Shown: positions 6,452-17,494, numbered from the stretch's first letter. The stretch is 46,360 nt of DNA from JARRNJ01 sp037385045 (GCA_037385045.1 JARRNJ010000006.1:1-46360); one strand, 5' to 3'. Notes: generated from the sequence alone by a model not told the origin. Numbers and translations are program-made.

Positions 6452-7599
6452 GCCTGCCCCAACATTGGAACCCCGGCCGCGCAGCCCGACGCCGGCGGCG
6501 GACCGCAAGCGCCTGCGTGGCTTCCGTCCTGCTGCTTGCCGTCAACAGCCTGCCTGCAGCGCCGGCCCCCGCGGCCCTGAAGTTGAACCAGGAGCAGCTC
6601 GCGCAGCTCGACATTCAGACCGTCCAGCCGGCGACGGTCAGCGAAAGGCCCGGCGGTGACGCGCCGGCGCGGGTGCAAGTGCCGCCCCAGGCCGAACGGG
6701 TGGTCACCGCAGGCGGCGAGGGACTGGTCTCGCGCGTGCTCGCCGTGGAGGGACAGCGGGTCGAAAAAGGCCAGATGGTGGCGCAGATCGAAAGCCCCGC
6801 TCTCCTCAACCTGCAGCGCGACTATCTCAATGCGCTGTCGAGCTTCCGCCTGGCACAGGCTGCCTACCAGCGGGACCGGGAACTGTTCGCCGACGGCATC
6901 ATCGCCCATCGGCGTCTGCAGGAAACCCAGCAGGCCTACCAGGAGCGGCGCACCGCCCTCAACGCCGCCCGTCAGTTATTGCTGGCGGCGGGCCTGAGCG
7001 CCGACGACGTCAATGCCCTGGAACGCACCCACAAGCTGCGCCGGGCGGTGCCGGTCCGCGCGCCCATCAGCGGTGTGGTGCTGCGTCAGTTGGCGGTGGC
7101 CGGCAGCCGCGTGTCGGCAATGGAACCGTTGTTTCGGATCGCCGACGTATCGACCCTGTGGTTGACCATGCAGATGCCGGCGGAAAAGGTCGCGGACATC
7201 AAGGTGGGCGATGCGGTGACCGTCGCCACGTGTCCCAACCGCGGCGAGGTAAGCACGGTCGGCGTGGCCGTGGATCCGCAGGCCCAGACGGTGCTGGTGC
7301 GCGCGGTGCTCACCCACCCGTGCGCGAACCTGCGCCTCGGCCAACTGGTCAAGACCCGGGTGTTCGTGAAAACGCAGCAACCCCTCTACCGCGTGCCCCT
7401 GCAATCGGTCGTGCGCAGCCGGGGGCAGTCCTATGTGTTTGTGAAGACCGGCTCCGGCTTCGCCGTGCAGCCGGTGACCGTCGCCGCCGAGGCCGGTGAC
7501 TACGCCTGGATCAGCTCGGGATTGAGCGCGGACACCCGGGTGGCCGCCTCCAAGATCGCCACCCTCAAGGCCCATTGGCTGGGCATGGGGGGCGAGTAA
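6448..7599 (+). CDS. RND efflux periplasmic adaptor (CzcB/HlyD family)
   Basis: A 383-residue membrane fusion protein that links the inner membrane pump to the outer membrane channel. An Arg-rich N-terminus and hydrophobic segment (about residues 17-38) form a signal or anchor. A split lipoyl-like domain follows (GLVSRVLAVEGQRVEKGQMV and later VRAPISGVVLRQLAVAGSRV). A helical hairpin lies between the halves, followed by beta-barrel and membrane-proximal domains. Two cysteines (ATCPNRG, THPCANL) occur in the beta-barrel part. There is no His-rich N-terminus like that of CzcB. The start overlaps the previous stop by 4 bases and its own stop shares one base with the pump start, so the three subunits are translationally coupled. 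Confidence 0.9.
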   Translation: MSLPQHWNPGRAARRRRRTASACVASVLLLAVNSLPAAPAPAALKLNQEQLAQLDIQTVQPATVSERPGGDAPARVQVPPQAERVVTAGGEGLVSRVLAVEGQRVEKGQMVAQIESPALLNLQRDYLNALSSFRLAQAAYQRDRELFADGIIAHRRLQETQQAYQERRTALNAARQLLLAAGLSADDVNALERTHKLRRAVPVRAPISGVVLRQLAVAGSRVSAMEPLFRIADVSTLWLTMQMPAEKVADIKVGDAVTVATCPNRGEVSTVGVAVDPQAQTVLVRAVLTHPCANLRLGQLVKTRVFVKTQQPLYRVPLQSVVRSRGQSYVFVKTGSGFAVQPVTVAAEAGDYAWISSGLSADTRVAASKIATLKAHWLGMGGE

Positions 7600-10500
7600 T
7601 GGGCCGCTTGATTCAGTTCGCTCTCACTCAGCGCCTGCTGATGCTGCTGGCCGCGGCGCTGTTGGCGGCAGGCGGCTGGGTAGCGTTCCGGGGCCTGCCG
7701 ATCGACGCGTTTCCTGACGTCTCCCCGACCCAGGTCAAGTTGATCATCAAGGCTCCGGGGATGACGCCCGAGGAGGTGGAAAGCCGCATCATTGCGCCGG
7801 TGGAAACCGAGCTGCTCGGCATCCCGCGGCAGGTGATGCTGCGTTCCATTGCCAAGTACGCCATCGCCGACATCACCTTGGACTTCGCCGAAGGCACCGA
7901 CATCTATTGGGCAAGGCAGCAGGTCACCGAACGCCTCAACGGCGTCTGGGGCAGCCTGCCGTCCGGAATATCCGGCGGCGTGGCGCCCATCACCACGCCG
8001 CTTGGCGAAATGTTCATGTTCACCGTCGAAGGCGGCAACCTGTCGTTGATGCAGCGCCGGCACCTGCTCGACTGGGTCATCCGGCCCGCATTGCGCACCG
8101 TCCCGGGGGTTGCCGATGTGAACTCCCTCGGCGGCTATGTGCGCAGTTTCGAGGTTGTCCCCGACGAGGACAAGCTCGCCTCCCGCGGCGTAAGCCTGGT
8201 GCAGTTGATGGACGCGCTGTCGACCAACAACCGCAACGACGGCGCCGGGCGCATGAACCAGGGCGAAGAAGCGCTGCTGGTGCGCGCCGACGGCCGCATT
8301 CATTCCCTGGACGACGTGCGTTCCATCGTCGTGCAGGTGCAGAACGGCGTCCCGATCCGGGTCGGCGACGTAGCCACTGTACGGGTCGGCTCCCTGACCC
8401 GCTACGGCGCCGTTACCGAAGACGGCACGGGCGAGGCCGTGGAGGGACTGGTGCTGGGCCTGCGCGGGGCCAACGCGCGGCAGGTCGTCCAAGGGGTGCA
8501 AGACAAGCTCAAGCAGTTGCAGCCGTCCCTGCCCGCGGGCGTCAAGATATCCGTCTTCTACAACCGCGCCCACCTGGTGGACCGGGCAGTGCACACGGTC
8601 ACCAAGGCCCTCGAGGAGGCCACCGTCCTGGTGCTGGTGCTGCTGTTGCTGTTTCTCGGCAACCTGCGCGCCGCGGTCACCGTCGCGCTCGCACTGCCGT
8701 TGGCCGCGCTGATCACGTTCATCCTCATGAATTGGTTCGGCATGAGCGCCAATCTCATGAGCCTCGGCGGCCTGGCCATCGCCATCGGCATGCTGGTCGA
8801 TGCCGCGGTGGTGGTGGTGGAAAACATTGTCCAGTATCTGTCCGACCAGGAGCGTGCAGCGAGGCTGCCGCGGCTGCACCTGGTGTACCGGGCCGTGCGC
8901 GAGGTGTCGGCGCCGGTCGCTTCGGGGATCTTGATCATCATCATCGTCTTCCTGCCCCTGCTTGCCCTGCAGGGTCTGGAGGGTAAGTTGTTCTCGCCCG
9001 TCGCGCTGACCATCGTCTTCGCCCTCGGCGGCTCACTGCTGATGTCGCTGACCGTGATTCCGGTCATCGCCTCGTTCCTGCTGCATAAAGTGTCCCATGA
9101 TGAACCATGGCTGCCGCGCAAACTGCAGGCGCTGTATGTACCGAGCCTGCATTTCGCGATGAAGCATAGCAGCTGGGTCATCGGCATTGCGATAGCGCTG
9201 TTGATCCTCACGGCCGGCGCTTACACGCAGATCGGAAAGACCTTCATGCCGACCATGGACGAGGGCGACCTCATCGTCCAGGTCGAGGGACTGCCTTCCA
9301 TCAACCTGGCACAGAGCGTGGATCAAAACCTGAAGATCCAGCAGGCGCTGCTGAAGCAGGTACCGGAGATCACCCGCATCGTGGCCCGCTCCGGGGCGGA
9401 CGAATTGGGTCTGGACCCCATGGGGCTGAACGAAACCGATACGTTCCTGGTGCTCAAGCCGCGCGATCAGTGGACCGTACCGGACAAAGATGCATTGATG
9501 GAGAAGATCCGTCACGTGCTGACGCGGATTCCCGGATTCAACTTCGGCTTCACCCAACCGATCGAGATGCGGGTATCGGAAATGCTCACGGGGGTGCGCG
9601 GCGACATCGCGGTCAAGCTGTTCGGCACCGACCTCACCACCCTCAACCGGCGGGCACAGCGCATCGCCGAGGTACTGCGCAGCATTCCCGGCGCCCAGGA
9701 CGTGCTTACCACCGAGAACGAGGGTATGCAGTACCTTACCCTCAAGATCGATCGTGAGTCGGCGGGACGGCTCGGTTTCAGCGTCGACGAGATCGAGCGC
9801 ATCCTGCGTTCCCAGGTCGAGGGCGTGCAGCTGGGTATCGTCCAGGAAGGTGTGGCGCGTACGCCCCTGATCGTACGGGCGCCGTCCAGCTTCCGCGATT
9901 CCATGAATCGCTTCGAGTCCCAACGCATTGCCCTGCCCGACGGGCGGCTGGTGCCGCTGAGCATGGTGGCCCACCTCCAGCGCCAGGAGGGAGTGGTCTC
10001 CATCGCCCGCGAAAAAGGCTCGCGCTTCGTCGTGATCCGCGCCAATGTCCAGGGCCGGGACCTGGTCAGCTTCGTTGACGAGGCCAAGCGCAAGGTCCAT
10101 GATGCCGTGCCGCTGCCCACCGGTTACCACCTCGAGTGGGGCGGGCAATTCGAAAATCAGCAGCGCGCCGCCAAACGCCTCTCGATCGTGGTGCCAGTCG
10201 CCCTCGGCCTGATATTCCTGATGTTGTTCATGACGTTCGGCTCCGTGGGCCAGGCCGTGCTGGTACTGGCCAACATTCCGTTCGCCATGATCGGCGGCGT
10301 ATTCGCGCTGTGGATCTCGGGGGCCTACCTGTCAGTGCCCGCTTCGGTGGGATTCATCGCCCTGCTCGGCATCGCGGTACTCAACGGCGTGGTGATGGTG
10401 ACCTATTTCAATCAACTGCGCGCCACCGGCATGGCCGTATCCACGGTGGTGGTGGAAGGCGCGCGACGGCGTCTGCGTCCGGTGCTGATGACAGCCACCA

Positions 10501-10673
10501 TCGCGGCGCTGGGACTGGTGCCGTTGTTGTTCGCCACCGGGCCCGGTTCCGAGATTCAGAAACCGCTGGCCATTGTCGTGATCGGCGGGCTGGTAACCTC
10601 CACCCTGCTCACCCTGGTGCTGTTGCCCATCCTGTACCGGCGCTTCGGCGAACCCAAAGGAGCGCAATCATGA
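7599..10673 (+). CDS. Heavy-metal RND efflux pump (CzcA/CusA family)
   Basis: A 1,024-residue inner membrane proton-driven pump of the heavy-metal efflux RND family. The N-terminus has the family pattern GLPIDAFPDVSP, then DFAEGTDIYWARQQVTERLN. The fourth transmembrane segment reads LAIAIGMLVDAAVVVVENI, with proton-relay residues D401 and E408. CzcA has an additional aspartate six residues earlier, and here that position is A395. The pattern therefore resembles CusA and HME3-type pumps more than Co/Zn/Cd exporters. The periplasmic methionines used by CusA for Cu/Ag are not evident near GLPSINLAQS. The start at 7599 overlaps the adaptor stop (TAATG). No sensor kinase or regulator gene is adjacent. 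Substrate is uncertain. Confidence 0.93.
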   Translation: MGRLIQFALTQRLLMLLAAALLAAGGWVAFRGLPIDAFPDVSPTQVKLIIKAPGMTPEEVESRIIAPVETELLGIPRQVMLRSIAKYAIADITLDFAEGTDIYWARQQVTERLNGVWGSLPSGISGGVAPITTPLGEMFMFTVEGGNLSLMQRRHLLDWVIRPALRTVPGVADVNSLGGYVRSFEVVPDEDKLASRGVSLVQLMDALSTNNRNDGAGRMNQGEEALLVRADGRIHSLDDVRSIVVQVQNGVPIRVGDVATVRVGSLTRYGAVTEDGTGEAVEGLVLGLRGANARQVVQGVQDKLKQLQPSLPAGVKISVFYNRAHLVDRAVHTVTKALEEATVLVLVLLLLFLGNLRAAVTVALALPLAALITFILMNWFGMSANLMSLGGLAIAIGMLVDAAVVVVENIVQYLSDQERAARLPRLHLVYRAVREVSAPVASGILIIIIVFLPLLALQGLEGKLFSPVALTIVFALGGSLLMSLTVIPVIASFLLHKVSHDEPWLPRKLQALYVPSLHFAMKHSSWVIGIAIALLILTAGAYTQIGKTFMPTMDEGDLIVQVEGLPSINLAQSVDQNLKIQQALLKQVPEITRIVARSGADELGLDPMGLNETDTFLVLKPRDQWTVPDKDALMEKIRHVLTRIPGFNFGFTQPIEMRVSEMLTGVRGDIAVKLFGTDLTTLNRRAQRIAEVLRSIPGAQDVLTTENEGMQYLTLKIDRESAGRLGFSVDEIERILRSQVEGVQLGIVQEGVARTPLIVRAPSSFRDSMNRFESQRIALPDGRLVPLSMVAHLQRQEGVVSIAREKGSRFVVIRANVQGRDLVSFVDEAKRKVHDAVPLPTGYHLEWGGQFENQQRAAKRLSIVVPVALGLIFLMLFMTFGSVGQAVLVLANIPFAMIGGVFALWISGAYLSVPASVGFIALLGIAVLNGVVMVTYFNQLRATGMAVSTVVVEGARRRLRPVLMTATIAALGLVPLLFATGPGSEIQKPLAIVVIGGLVTSTLLTLVLLPILYRRFGEPKGAQS

Positions 10674-10975
10674 GCGAAGACTGTCTGCTGGTGCTCACGG
10701 TAACCCCGGAGCTTGAGGAGGCCATGGTCGACTGGCTGTTGTCGCGCGAATGCCCTACGGGGTTTTCCAGCGTCCACATCAACGGTCATTCGACCGACCA
10801 AGCCCATCTTACGGTGGCGGAGCAGGTGCGCGGCAGCCGCCGGCAGGTGCAATTTCAGATTCAAGTCCCGCGGGAAACCGCCCGGACCTGCCTGCAGCAC
10901 CTGCGCCGAGATTTCGCCGGCGCCGGCATGCACTACTGGCTGCTGCCGCTGCTGGAAGGCGGGCACCTGGGTTGA
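10670..10975 (+). CDS. DUF3240 family protein, metal-efflux operon partner
   Basis: A 101-residue protein starting MSEDCLLVLTVTPELEEAMVDW. It has the pattern of the DUF3240 family, small ferredoxin-like proteins often encoded directly after CzcA-type pumps. The start overlaps the pump stop (ATGA), so it is the fourth gene of the operon. No signal peptide is visible and it should be cytoplasmic. It has a single Cys in each half and several His residues (HINGH, DQAHLTV), which could bind metal or reflect its fold. Its role is not established in the family as far as I know. A regulatory or metal-sensing part in the pump is a guess from context. Confidence 0.8.
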   Translation: MSEDCLLVLTVTPELEEAMVDWLLSRECPTGFSSVHINGHSTDQAHLTVAEQVRGSRRQVQFQIQVPRETARTCLQHLRRDFAGAGMHYWLLPLLEGGHLG

Positions 10976-11003
10976 GGTACCGGCGTGGGGGCCGAAGAAC
11001 CCA

Positions 11004-11036
11004 GCGCGGAGACGCAGTGGCGCAAAGGGCGCAGAG
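11004..11036 (+). repeat. Dispersed CGCAAAG/CGCAGAG repeat, copy A
   Basis: The sequence GCGCGGAGACGCAG followed by TGGCGCAAAGGGCGCAGAG belongs to a family seen at four intergenic sites in the window. It lies in the convergent gap between the DUF3240 gene and aceK. A reverse-oriented copy lies beyond the other end of aceK. Confidence 0.6.
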
Positions 11037-11117
11037 TTACAGCATGTGGCGCGAAGTCCGGGGAATCCGCCGGGTGGACATTCAGTTTGGCCCGGGGGAC
11101 GGGCACCGGCCGCACGT

Positions 11118-12911
11118 TTACCGGCGCGGCAGTTCGCAGGCTTCGGGATAGGTGCGGATGCTGGGTATCTCGCCGGCGAGCAGGTCTGCCTGAATTTTCT
11201 CCCAGTACGCGGTGGTCATCAGGTCACCGTGCACCTCGCGGAACACGCGGCGCAGAGCCCGCGTGGGCAGCTGCAGGCCGACCTCCATCTCCTCGGGCAG
11301 GAAAACCACGCCGTCCTCGAAATACCATTCGGGAATGTCCTCCTCGCCGTCGATCCGGTCGTTGTTGGTGCGCACCTTGACTTCGGTACAACGCTCCAGG
11401 GCATCGTAGTCGTAAAGGAAAACACGGAGGAAACGACTCACACCATAGTTGCGGCTGTCGAGGTCCTTGTTGAAAATGTTGGCGGCGGCGTTGTTCTTGA
11501 TGCAATGCCCGAGATTGATGACGGCAGTTTCCGCGTCTTCCGGCGATGCCGTTTCGAGAAAAACGGGCAAGGGGATCATACGCCGCTGCCCGATCAAGTA
11601 CTTGAACACCACATCCTTGCCTCGCAAGGAAACGCTCTGGCTCGCCTTATCCAGCAGTTCCTCGAGCAGGGCTGGATCGAACCACGTGCGATCCAGCTTC
11701 ATATTGTAGTAAATGACGTTGTCCAACATGCTGCCGGTGCGATTGATCTCGTGCACCCGGCTGTATTTGCCCAGCACCCAGCCGACTCCCAGGAATTCGC
11801 CCCATTTGTACTGGTCGGTCGGACGGTCACGAATGACTTTGAATGTGTATGCCAACGACGGAGCCGAAAAGGCGATCGCCACCGTGCCCCGAAATCCGAT
11901 CGCCGTTTGAAGCACCTCCCGGTGCCGGACGATCTCATCCTGCAGCTCGAGCATCACGGCCACCTTGCCGACGTGATTGAAGCCGATGGTCGTATAGTGC
12001 AATCCAAGAGGACGTTCGACCATCAAGGTGTGCAGGAATGCCGACAGCTCGTGATAGTAGGGATTCGTGACGTGGAAATGTGCCAGAGTGGAACTGAACA
12101 GGTTGTGGACATCGGCTTCCCGGTGAATGACCGCGTCCACATAGATGCCTTCCGGCGAATTCAACAGCGCGATCACCAGCGGCATCAGCCGTCCGCCGTC
12201 CAACATCATACGCCCACACAGATAGGCGCCACGATTACGGAAAAATCCGGCATCGATCATGTCAATCGTCGAGATCCGGCTTGGGTATGGCCGCTGGCCC
12301 GCGAGTATGTGGTTCACCCGCTCGGCAACCGCCGCGGCGTCTGCGTGCAGGTCTCGATATGGCGTCGAGAATTGCGGGATCGCGAGCAGATCCTCGACCA
12401 ACCGCGGACCGAGTTCGCCGTTCACGGGAAAGGTGCGATAGACCTTGGCGGAAGACTGGTCAGTCTTGTGCGCCCACTGTCCGAACCCGTAGGTCACCGG
12501 CTTCCATTCGCCTTGGCTGAGCTTGCGTTTTACCGAGCGGAGATACGAGAACGCCAGATCCGCCTCATAGCGTCCCCGGATCAGCGGCACATAGCACGCC
12601 TCCACCTGCGACCAGATGGATTCGTCCTGCGCCACCCGTGGAAACGCGGCCTTGAGGCTCGGCCCGAGCTCGTTGATGCTCTCGTTGTACACCGACAGCC
12701 GCTTTTTGCTGAGGGCGACCGACGTATTGGGATCGCGGTTCTCGAAGGCCTGTTGCGCGAGCGCCGGAATGGCGCGGGAATCGTAGTAGTAGACTTCGAA
12801 TTCCTGAAGGATCCACTTCGCCGTCAGGCGGATCTTCTCCGCGTCGGTGTCGGACCGACGCATGAGATCGGCGATGTAAAACTCGCTTGGTGTGCTGGTG
12901 GTGCCCGACAT
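11118..12911 (-). CDS. aceK: Isocitrate dehydrogenase kinase/phosphatase (AceK-like)
   Basis: A 597-residue AceK-family protein, near the usual 570-600. AceK phosphorylates and dephosphorylates isocitrate dehydrogenase, sending isocitrate to the glyoxylate shunt. The N-terminal half is the regulatory domain and the C-terminal half is kinase-like. The ATP-anchoring lysine is K358 in YTFKVIRDR, matching FKVIKD (K336) of E. coli. The catalytic region NIFNKDLDSRNYGVSR supplies D483 and N488. The metal-binding aspartate is D501 in LYDYDALE, with the same spacing as E. coli D457 and D475. All key residues are kept although overall similarity is modest. aceA, aceB and icd are not in the window. The gene stands alone, with inverted copies of a dispersed repeat beyond each end. 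Confidence 0.88.
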   Translation of the reverse strand: MSGTTSTPSEFYIADLMRRSDTDAEKIRLTAKWILQEFEVYYYDSRAIPALAQQAFENRDPNTSVALSKKRLSVYNESINELGPSLKAAFPRVAQDESIWSQVEACYVPLIRGRYEADLAFSYLRSVKRKLSQGEWKPVTYGFGQWAHKTDQSSAKVYRTFPVNGELGPRLVEDLLAIPQFSTPYRDLHADAAAVAERVNHILAGQRPYPSRISTIDMIDAGFFRNRGAYLCGRMMLDGGRLMPLVIALLNSPEGIYVDAVIHREADVHNLFSSTLAHFHVTNPYYHELSAFLHTLMVERPLGLHYTTIGFNHVGKVAVMLELQDEIVRHREVLQTAIGFRGTVAIAFSAPSLAYTFKVIRDRPTDQYKWGEFLGVGWVLGKYSRVHEINRTGSMLDNVIYYNMKLDRTWFDPALLEELLDKASQSVSLRGKDVVFKYLIGQRRMIPLPVFLETASPEDAETAVINLGHCIKNNAAANIFNKDLDSRNYGVSRFLRVFLYDYDALERCTEVKVRTNNDRIDGEEDIPEWYFEDGVVFLPEEMEVGLQLPTRALRRVFREVHGDLMTTAYWEKIQADLLAGEIPSIRTYPEACELPRR

Positions 12912-13088
12912 AAGGGTGTGCTCGTGCCCGACCTGAGAAACAGACTGCGCTGGTCTTTTGCTGCGAGACTACCGCGTACAGCCTTCAAGAGCAATTTGCC
13001 TTGGCGTGCACGCCGCAAAGGGACCGCCCAGCAGTGTCCGCCCGATCGGCACCGGCCCTGCATTTCCACAGGAATGATCGTTGCGTCC

Positions 13089-13112
13089 CCTGCGTCTCTG
13101 CGTCTTTGCGCT
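13089..13112 (-). repeat. Dispersed CGCAAAG/CGCAGAG repeat, copy B
   Basis: On the minus strand this reads AGCGCAAAGACGCAGAG then ACGCAGG, the same family as copy A but in the opposite orientation. It is in the gap between aceK and uvrB, so the two copies bracket aceK. Confidence 0.6.
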
Positions 13113-13138
13113 ACGCCTCCAGCGTCGGCGCACTCACC

Positions 13139-15160
<2,022 letters not shown>

Positions 15161-15240
15161 GGGGATTCTGTGCGCGGCGCCTTTGCAGTATCATTACGGC
15201 CGAATTTCGGCCCCCAGACCCTAGCGCCAGGAAACCGCTC

Positions 15241-16431
15241 TTGAAAATTCAACTGTCCAACCGTGTGCAGCGGATCAAACCGTCCCCCACTCTTGCGGTC
15301 ACCGCGCGGGCGGCTGAGCTGAAAGCCGCCGGCCACGACATCATCGGCCTCGGTGCCGGTGAGCCGGATTTCGACACGCCGGATCACATCAAACAGGCCG
15401 CCAAGGACGCCATCGACCGCGGTTTCACCAAGTACACCGCCGTCGACGGGACGGCGGGACTCAAAACAGCCATTATAAACAAATTTGCCAACGAGAACGG
15501 GCTGCAATACGAAGCCAATCAGATCCTGGTTTCCTGCGGCGGCAAGCAGAGTTTCTACAATCTGGCCCAGGCCCTGCTCAATCCCGGCGACGAGGTGCTG
15601 ATTCCGGCCCCTTATTGGGTGTCGTACCCGGATATGGTGCTGCTGGCTGATGCCGCGCCGGTGATCGTGTTCGCCGGCAAGGAACAGCATTTCAAGATCA
15701 ACTCCCACCAGCTGGAAACGGCGATCACGCCCAAGACCCGGCTGCTGGTGCTGAACAGCCCCTCCAATCCCACCGGCGTGGCCTATCGGCGCGACGAGTT
15801 GGAGGCCCTGGGCGAGGTGCTGCGCCGGTACCCCAAGGTGATGATCGTCACGGACGACATGTACGAACACATCCTGTGGGCCGAGGAGCCGTTCTCCAAT
15901 CTACTCAACGTCTGCCCCGATCTGTATGACCGCACGATCGTACTCAATGGGGTCTCCAAGGCCTATGCCATGACCGGCTGGCGCATCGGCTATGCGGCCG
16001 GTCCCGCGGAGCTCATCAAGGCCATGAAGAACATCCAGTCCCAGAGCACGTCCAATCCGACCTCCATTTCCCAGGTGGCGGCCCAGGCGGCGCTTGAAGG
16101 CGACCAATCCTGCATCCAGCACATGCTGGGCGCCTTCCGGGAACGCCATGATTTCGTCGTGGCGGAGCTGAACAGCATCGCCGGCGTGGAATGCCTGCCA
16201 GGCGACGGGACGTTCTACTGCTTCCCGAACATGCGTGGCGCGGTGGACAACCTGGCAAACATAGAGAACGACGTGCAGTTAGCCGAGCACTTGATCAGCG
16301 CGGCCGGCGTGGCCATGGTGCCGGGCTCGGCCTTCGGCGCTCCCGGGTATATGCGCATTTCCTTTGCCACCAGCATGGACAATCTGCGCGCCGCCATGCA
16401 GCGCCTTCGCGACGTCCTGGGCGCCAGGTAA
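15241..16431 (+). CDS. Class I PLP-dependent aminotransferase (aspartate type)
   Basis: A 396-residue fold-type I aminotransferase of the bacterial Ib aspartate aminotransferase group, transferring amino groups from aspartate or related substrates to 2-oxoglutarate. Visible motifs are GAGEPDFDTP near the start, NSPSNPTG (N176), VTDDMYEH (D205 and Y208, PLP ring and phenol contacts) and GVSKAYAMTGWRIGY with Schiff-base K240. The C-terminal RISFA arginine should bind the substrate carboxylate. The start is a TTG at 15241 preceded by AGGAAA; no ATG gives the full N-terminus. The exact amino acid preference (aspartate, aromatic or prephenate) cannot be settled from sequence, so no symbol is given. 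Confidence 0.92.
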   Translation: MKIQLSNRVQRIKPSPTLAVTARAAELKAAGHDIIGLGAGEPDFDTPDHIKQAAKDAIDRGFTKYTAVDGTAGLKTAIINKFANENGLQYEANQILVSCGGKQSFYNLAQALLNPGDEVLIPAPYWVSYPDMVLLADAAPVIVFAGKEQHFKINSHQLETAITPKTRLLVLNSPSNPTGVAYRRDELEALGEVLRRYPKVMIVTDDMYEHILWAEEPFSNLLNVCPDLYDRTIVLNGVSKAYAMTGWRIGYAAGPAELIKAMKNIQSQSTSNPTSISQVAAQAALEGDQSCIQHMLGAFRERHDFVVAELNSIAGVECLPGDGTFYCFPNMRGAVDNLANIENDVQLAEHLISAAGVAMVPGSAFGAPGYMRISFATSMDNLRAAMQRLRDVLGAR

Positions 16432-16635
16432 AGCCGGAGCGATCCCCCCGCCGGCACCCCGGGCGGCCGGCAGCGCGCTCTTCACGGATGCGGCGGACCA
16501 GGCGTATCATTTGATGGTCGGGCCGAATCGGCGCGACCGCGCCGGCAAGGATTGCCGGCCGACATCGACACGGCAGCCGCCCTGACCGCATACCGACGAC
16601 GCGGCTGCCCGCAACCATGGATGGAGGACGGCGAT

Positions 16636-17205
16636 ATGGAGATCGCAACCGAAGGGCACGGCGGGCGCCGGGCCCCAACCCACCAGGGCTTCACCCTGCT
16701 CGAAATGCTCACCGCGACGGCCCTGCTGGCCATTGTCGCAGTCGGCGCAGTGCCGGCGGCGCACACGTTCCTGGTTCGCAACCAGGTAATCGCCGCCGCC
16801 GGTGAATTCGTGGCGGCGTTGAACCTGTCACGGCTACACGCCATCACTCAGGGCGGCAACGCCCTCATGTGCCCCGCCGACCACGGCAGCTACTGCACCC
16901 CCGCCGCGGGCTGGCACCGGGGCTGGATCGTGTTCGCCGACCAGAACCACAACCGCCAGCGCGAACCGGCCGAACCCCTGATTCGCCGGCACGGCCCGGT
17001 GGCCGGTGTGCGCATCGTCTCCAGCGCCGCACGGCGGAGGATCCAATTCCGACCCGACGGAGCCAGCTACGGCAGCAACGCCACGTTCCTGTTCTGCCCC
17101 GACACTCAGCAGGTGGAGGGCGTAGCGGTGGTGCTGTCAAACCCGGGCCGGGTGCGAATCACGCGCCACCCGTCGCCGACGCAAACGGCGCTTTGCGGGC
17201 CGTGA
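16636..17205 (+). CDS. GspH/FimT-type minor pseudopilin
   Basis: A 189-residue protein with a type IV prepilin signal. Prepilin peptidase should cut between G18 and F19 in HQGFTLLEML, leaving F+1 and the conserved Glu at +5 (E23), followed by a hydrophobic helix (TATALLAIVAVGA). The rest fits the GspH/FimT domain of minor pseudopilins in type II secretion or type IV pili, with four Cys that may form disulfides. The start at 16636 is chosen because GGAGG lies just upstream; an in-frame ATG at 16552 would add 28 residues of non-signal sequence. No other pilus or secretion genes are nearby, so it is an orphan, placed between an aminotransferase gene and tRNA-Asn. Confidence 0.82.
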   Translation: MEIATEGHGGRRAPTHQGFTLLEMLTATALLAIVAVGAVPAAHTFLVRNQVIAAAGEFVAALNLSRLHAITQGGNALMCPADHGSYCTPAAGWHRGWIVFADQNHNRQREPAEPLIRRHGPVAGVRIVSSAARRRIQFRPDGASYGSNATFLFCPDTQQVEGVAVVLSNPGRVRITRHPSPTQTALCGP

Positions 17206-17245
17206 CCCGGCCGCAGTGCCGCAAGCCCCGCGGCGCGTCAGACTA

Positions 17246-17274
17246 TTGACCCACGGAGACGCGGTCAGTACCAT
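17246..17274 (+). promoter_or_regulatory. Sigma70 promoter of tRNA-Asn
   Basis: TTGACC (17246-17251) and TACCAT (17269-17274) are 17 bp apart. A GCGC-rich stretch follows, as in stringently controlled stable RNA promoters. Transcription would begin about 15 bases before the tRNA. Confidence 0.7.
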
Positions 17275-17296
17275 TAGCGCTCCCAAAAATGGTTGT

Positions 17297-17372
17297 TCCC
17301 CGGTAGCTCAGTTGGTAGAGCAGGTGACTGTTAATCACCGGGTCGGCGGTTCGAGCCCGTCCCGGGGAGCCA
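17297..17372 (+). tRNA. tRNA-Asn (anticodon GTT)
   Basis: A complete 76-nt cloverleaf. The acceptor is TCCCCGG with CCGGGGA, and the D arm is GCTC-GAGC. The anticodon stem is GGTGA-TCACC around loop CTGTTAA, and the T arm is GGCGG-TTCGAGC-CCGTC. The discriminator is G and CCA is encoded. Anticodon GTT reads asparagine codons. A promoter lies upstream and a terminator 28 bases downstream. Confidence 0.96.
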
Positions 17373-17399
17373 AATAAAACCGGCAATTAAAGCACTTAT

Positions 17400-17426
17400 G
17401 AAACCGCCCAAGAGGCGGTTTTTTCA
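17400..17426 (+). terminator. Intrinsic terminator of tRNA-Asn
   Basis: AACCGCC and GGCGGTT form a stem with a short CAAGA-type loop, followed directly by six T. It is placed 28 bases after the tRNA. Confidence 0.88.
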
Positions 17427-17494
17427 TGCCCGAAGCTGTGTCCGTGTGATGGCCGCAGTCAGTGGGGCAAAACAGAAAGTGTCGTCAGCGGAAA

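Noticed and set aside
11004..13112. The flanking repeats of aceK as ends of a transposon carrying aceK
   Set aside because: The copies are imperfect, there is no transposase, and the same repeats occur elsewhere in the window, so a dispersed repeat family is a better reading.
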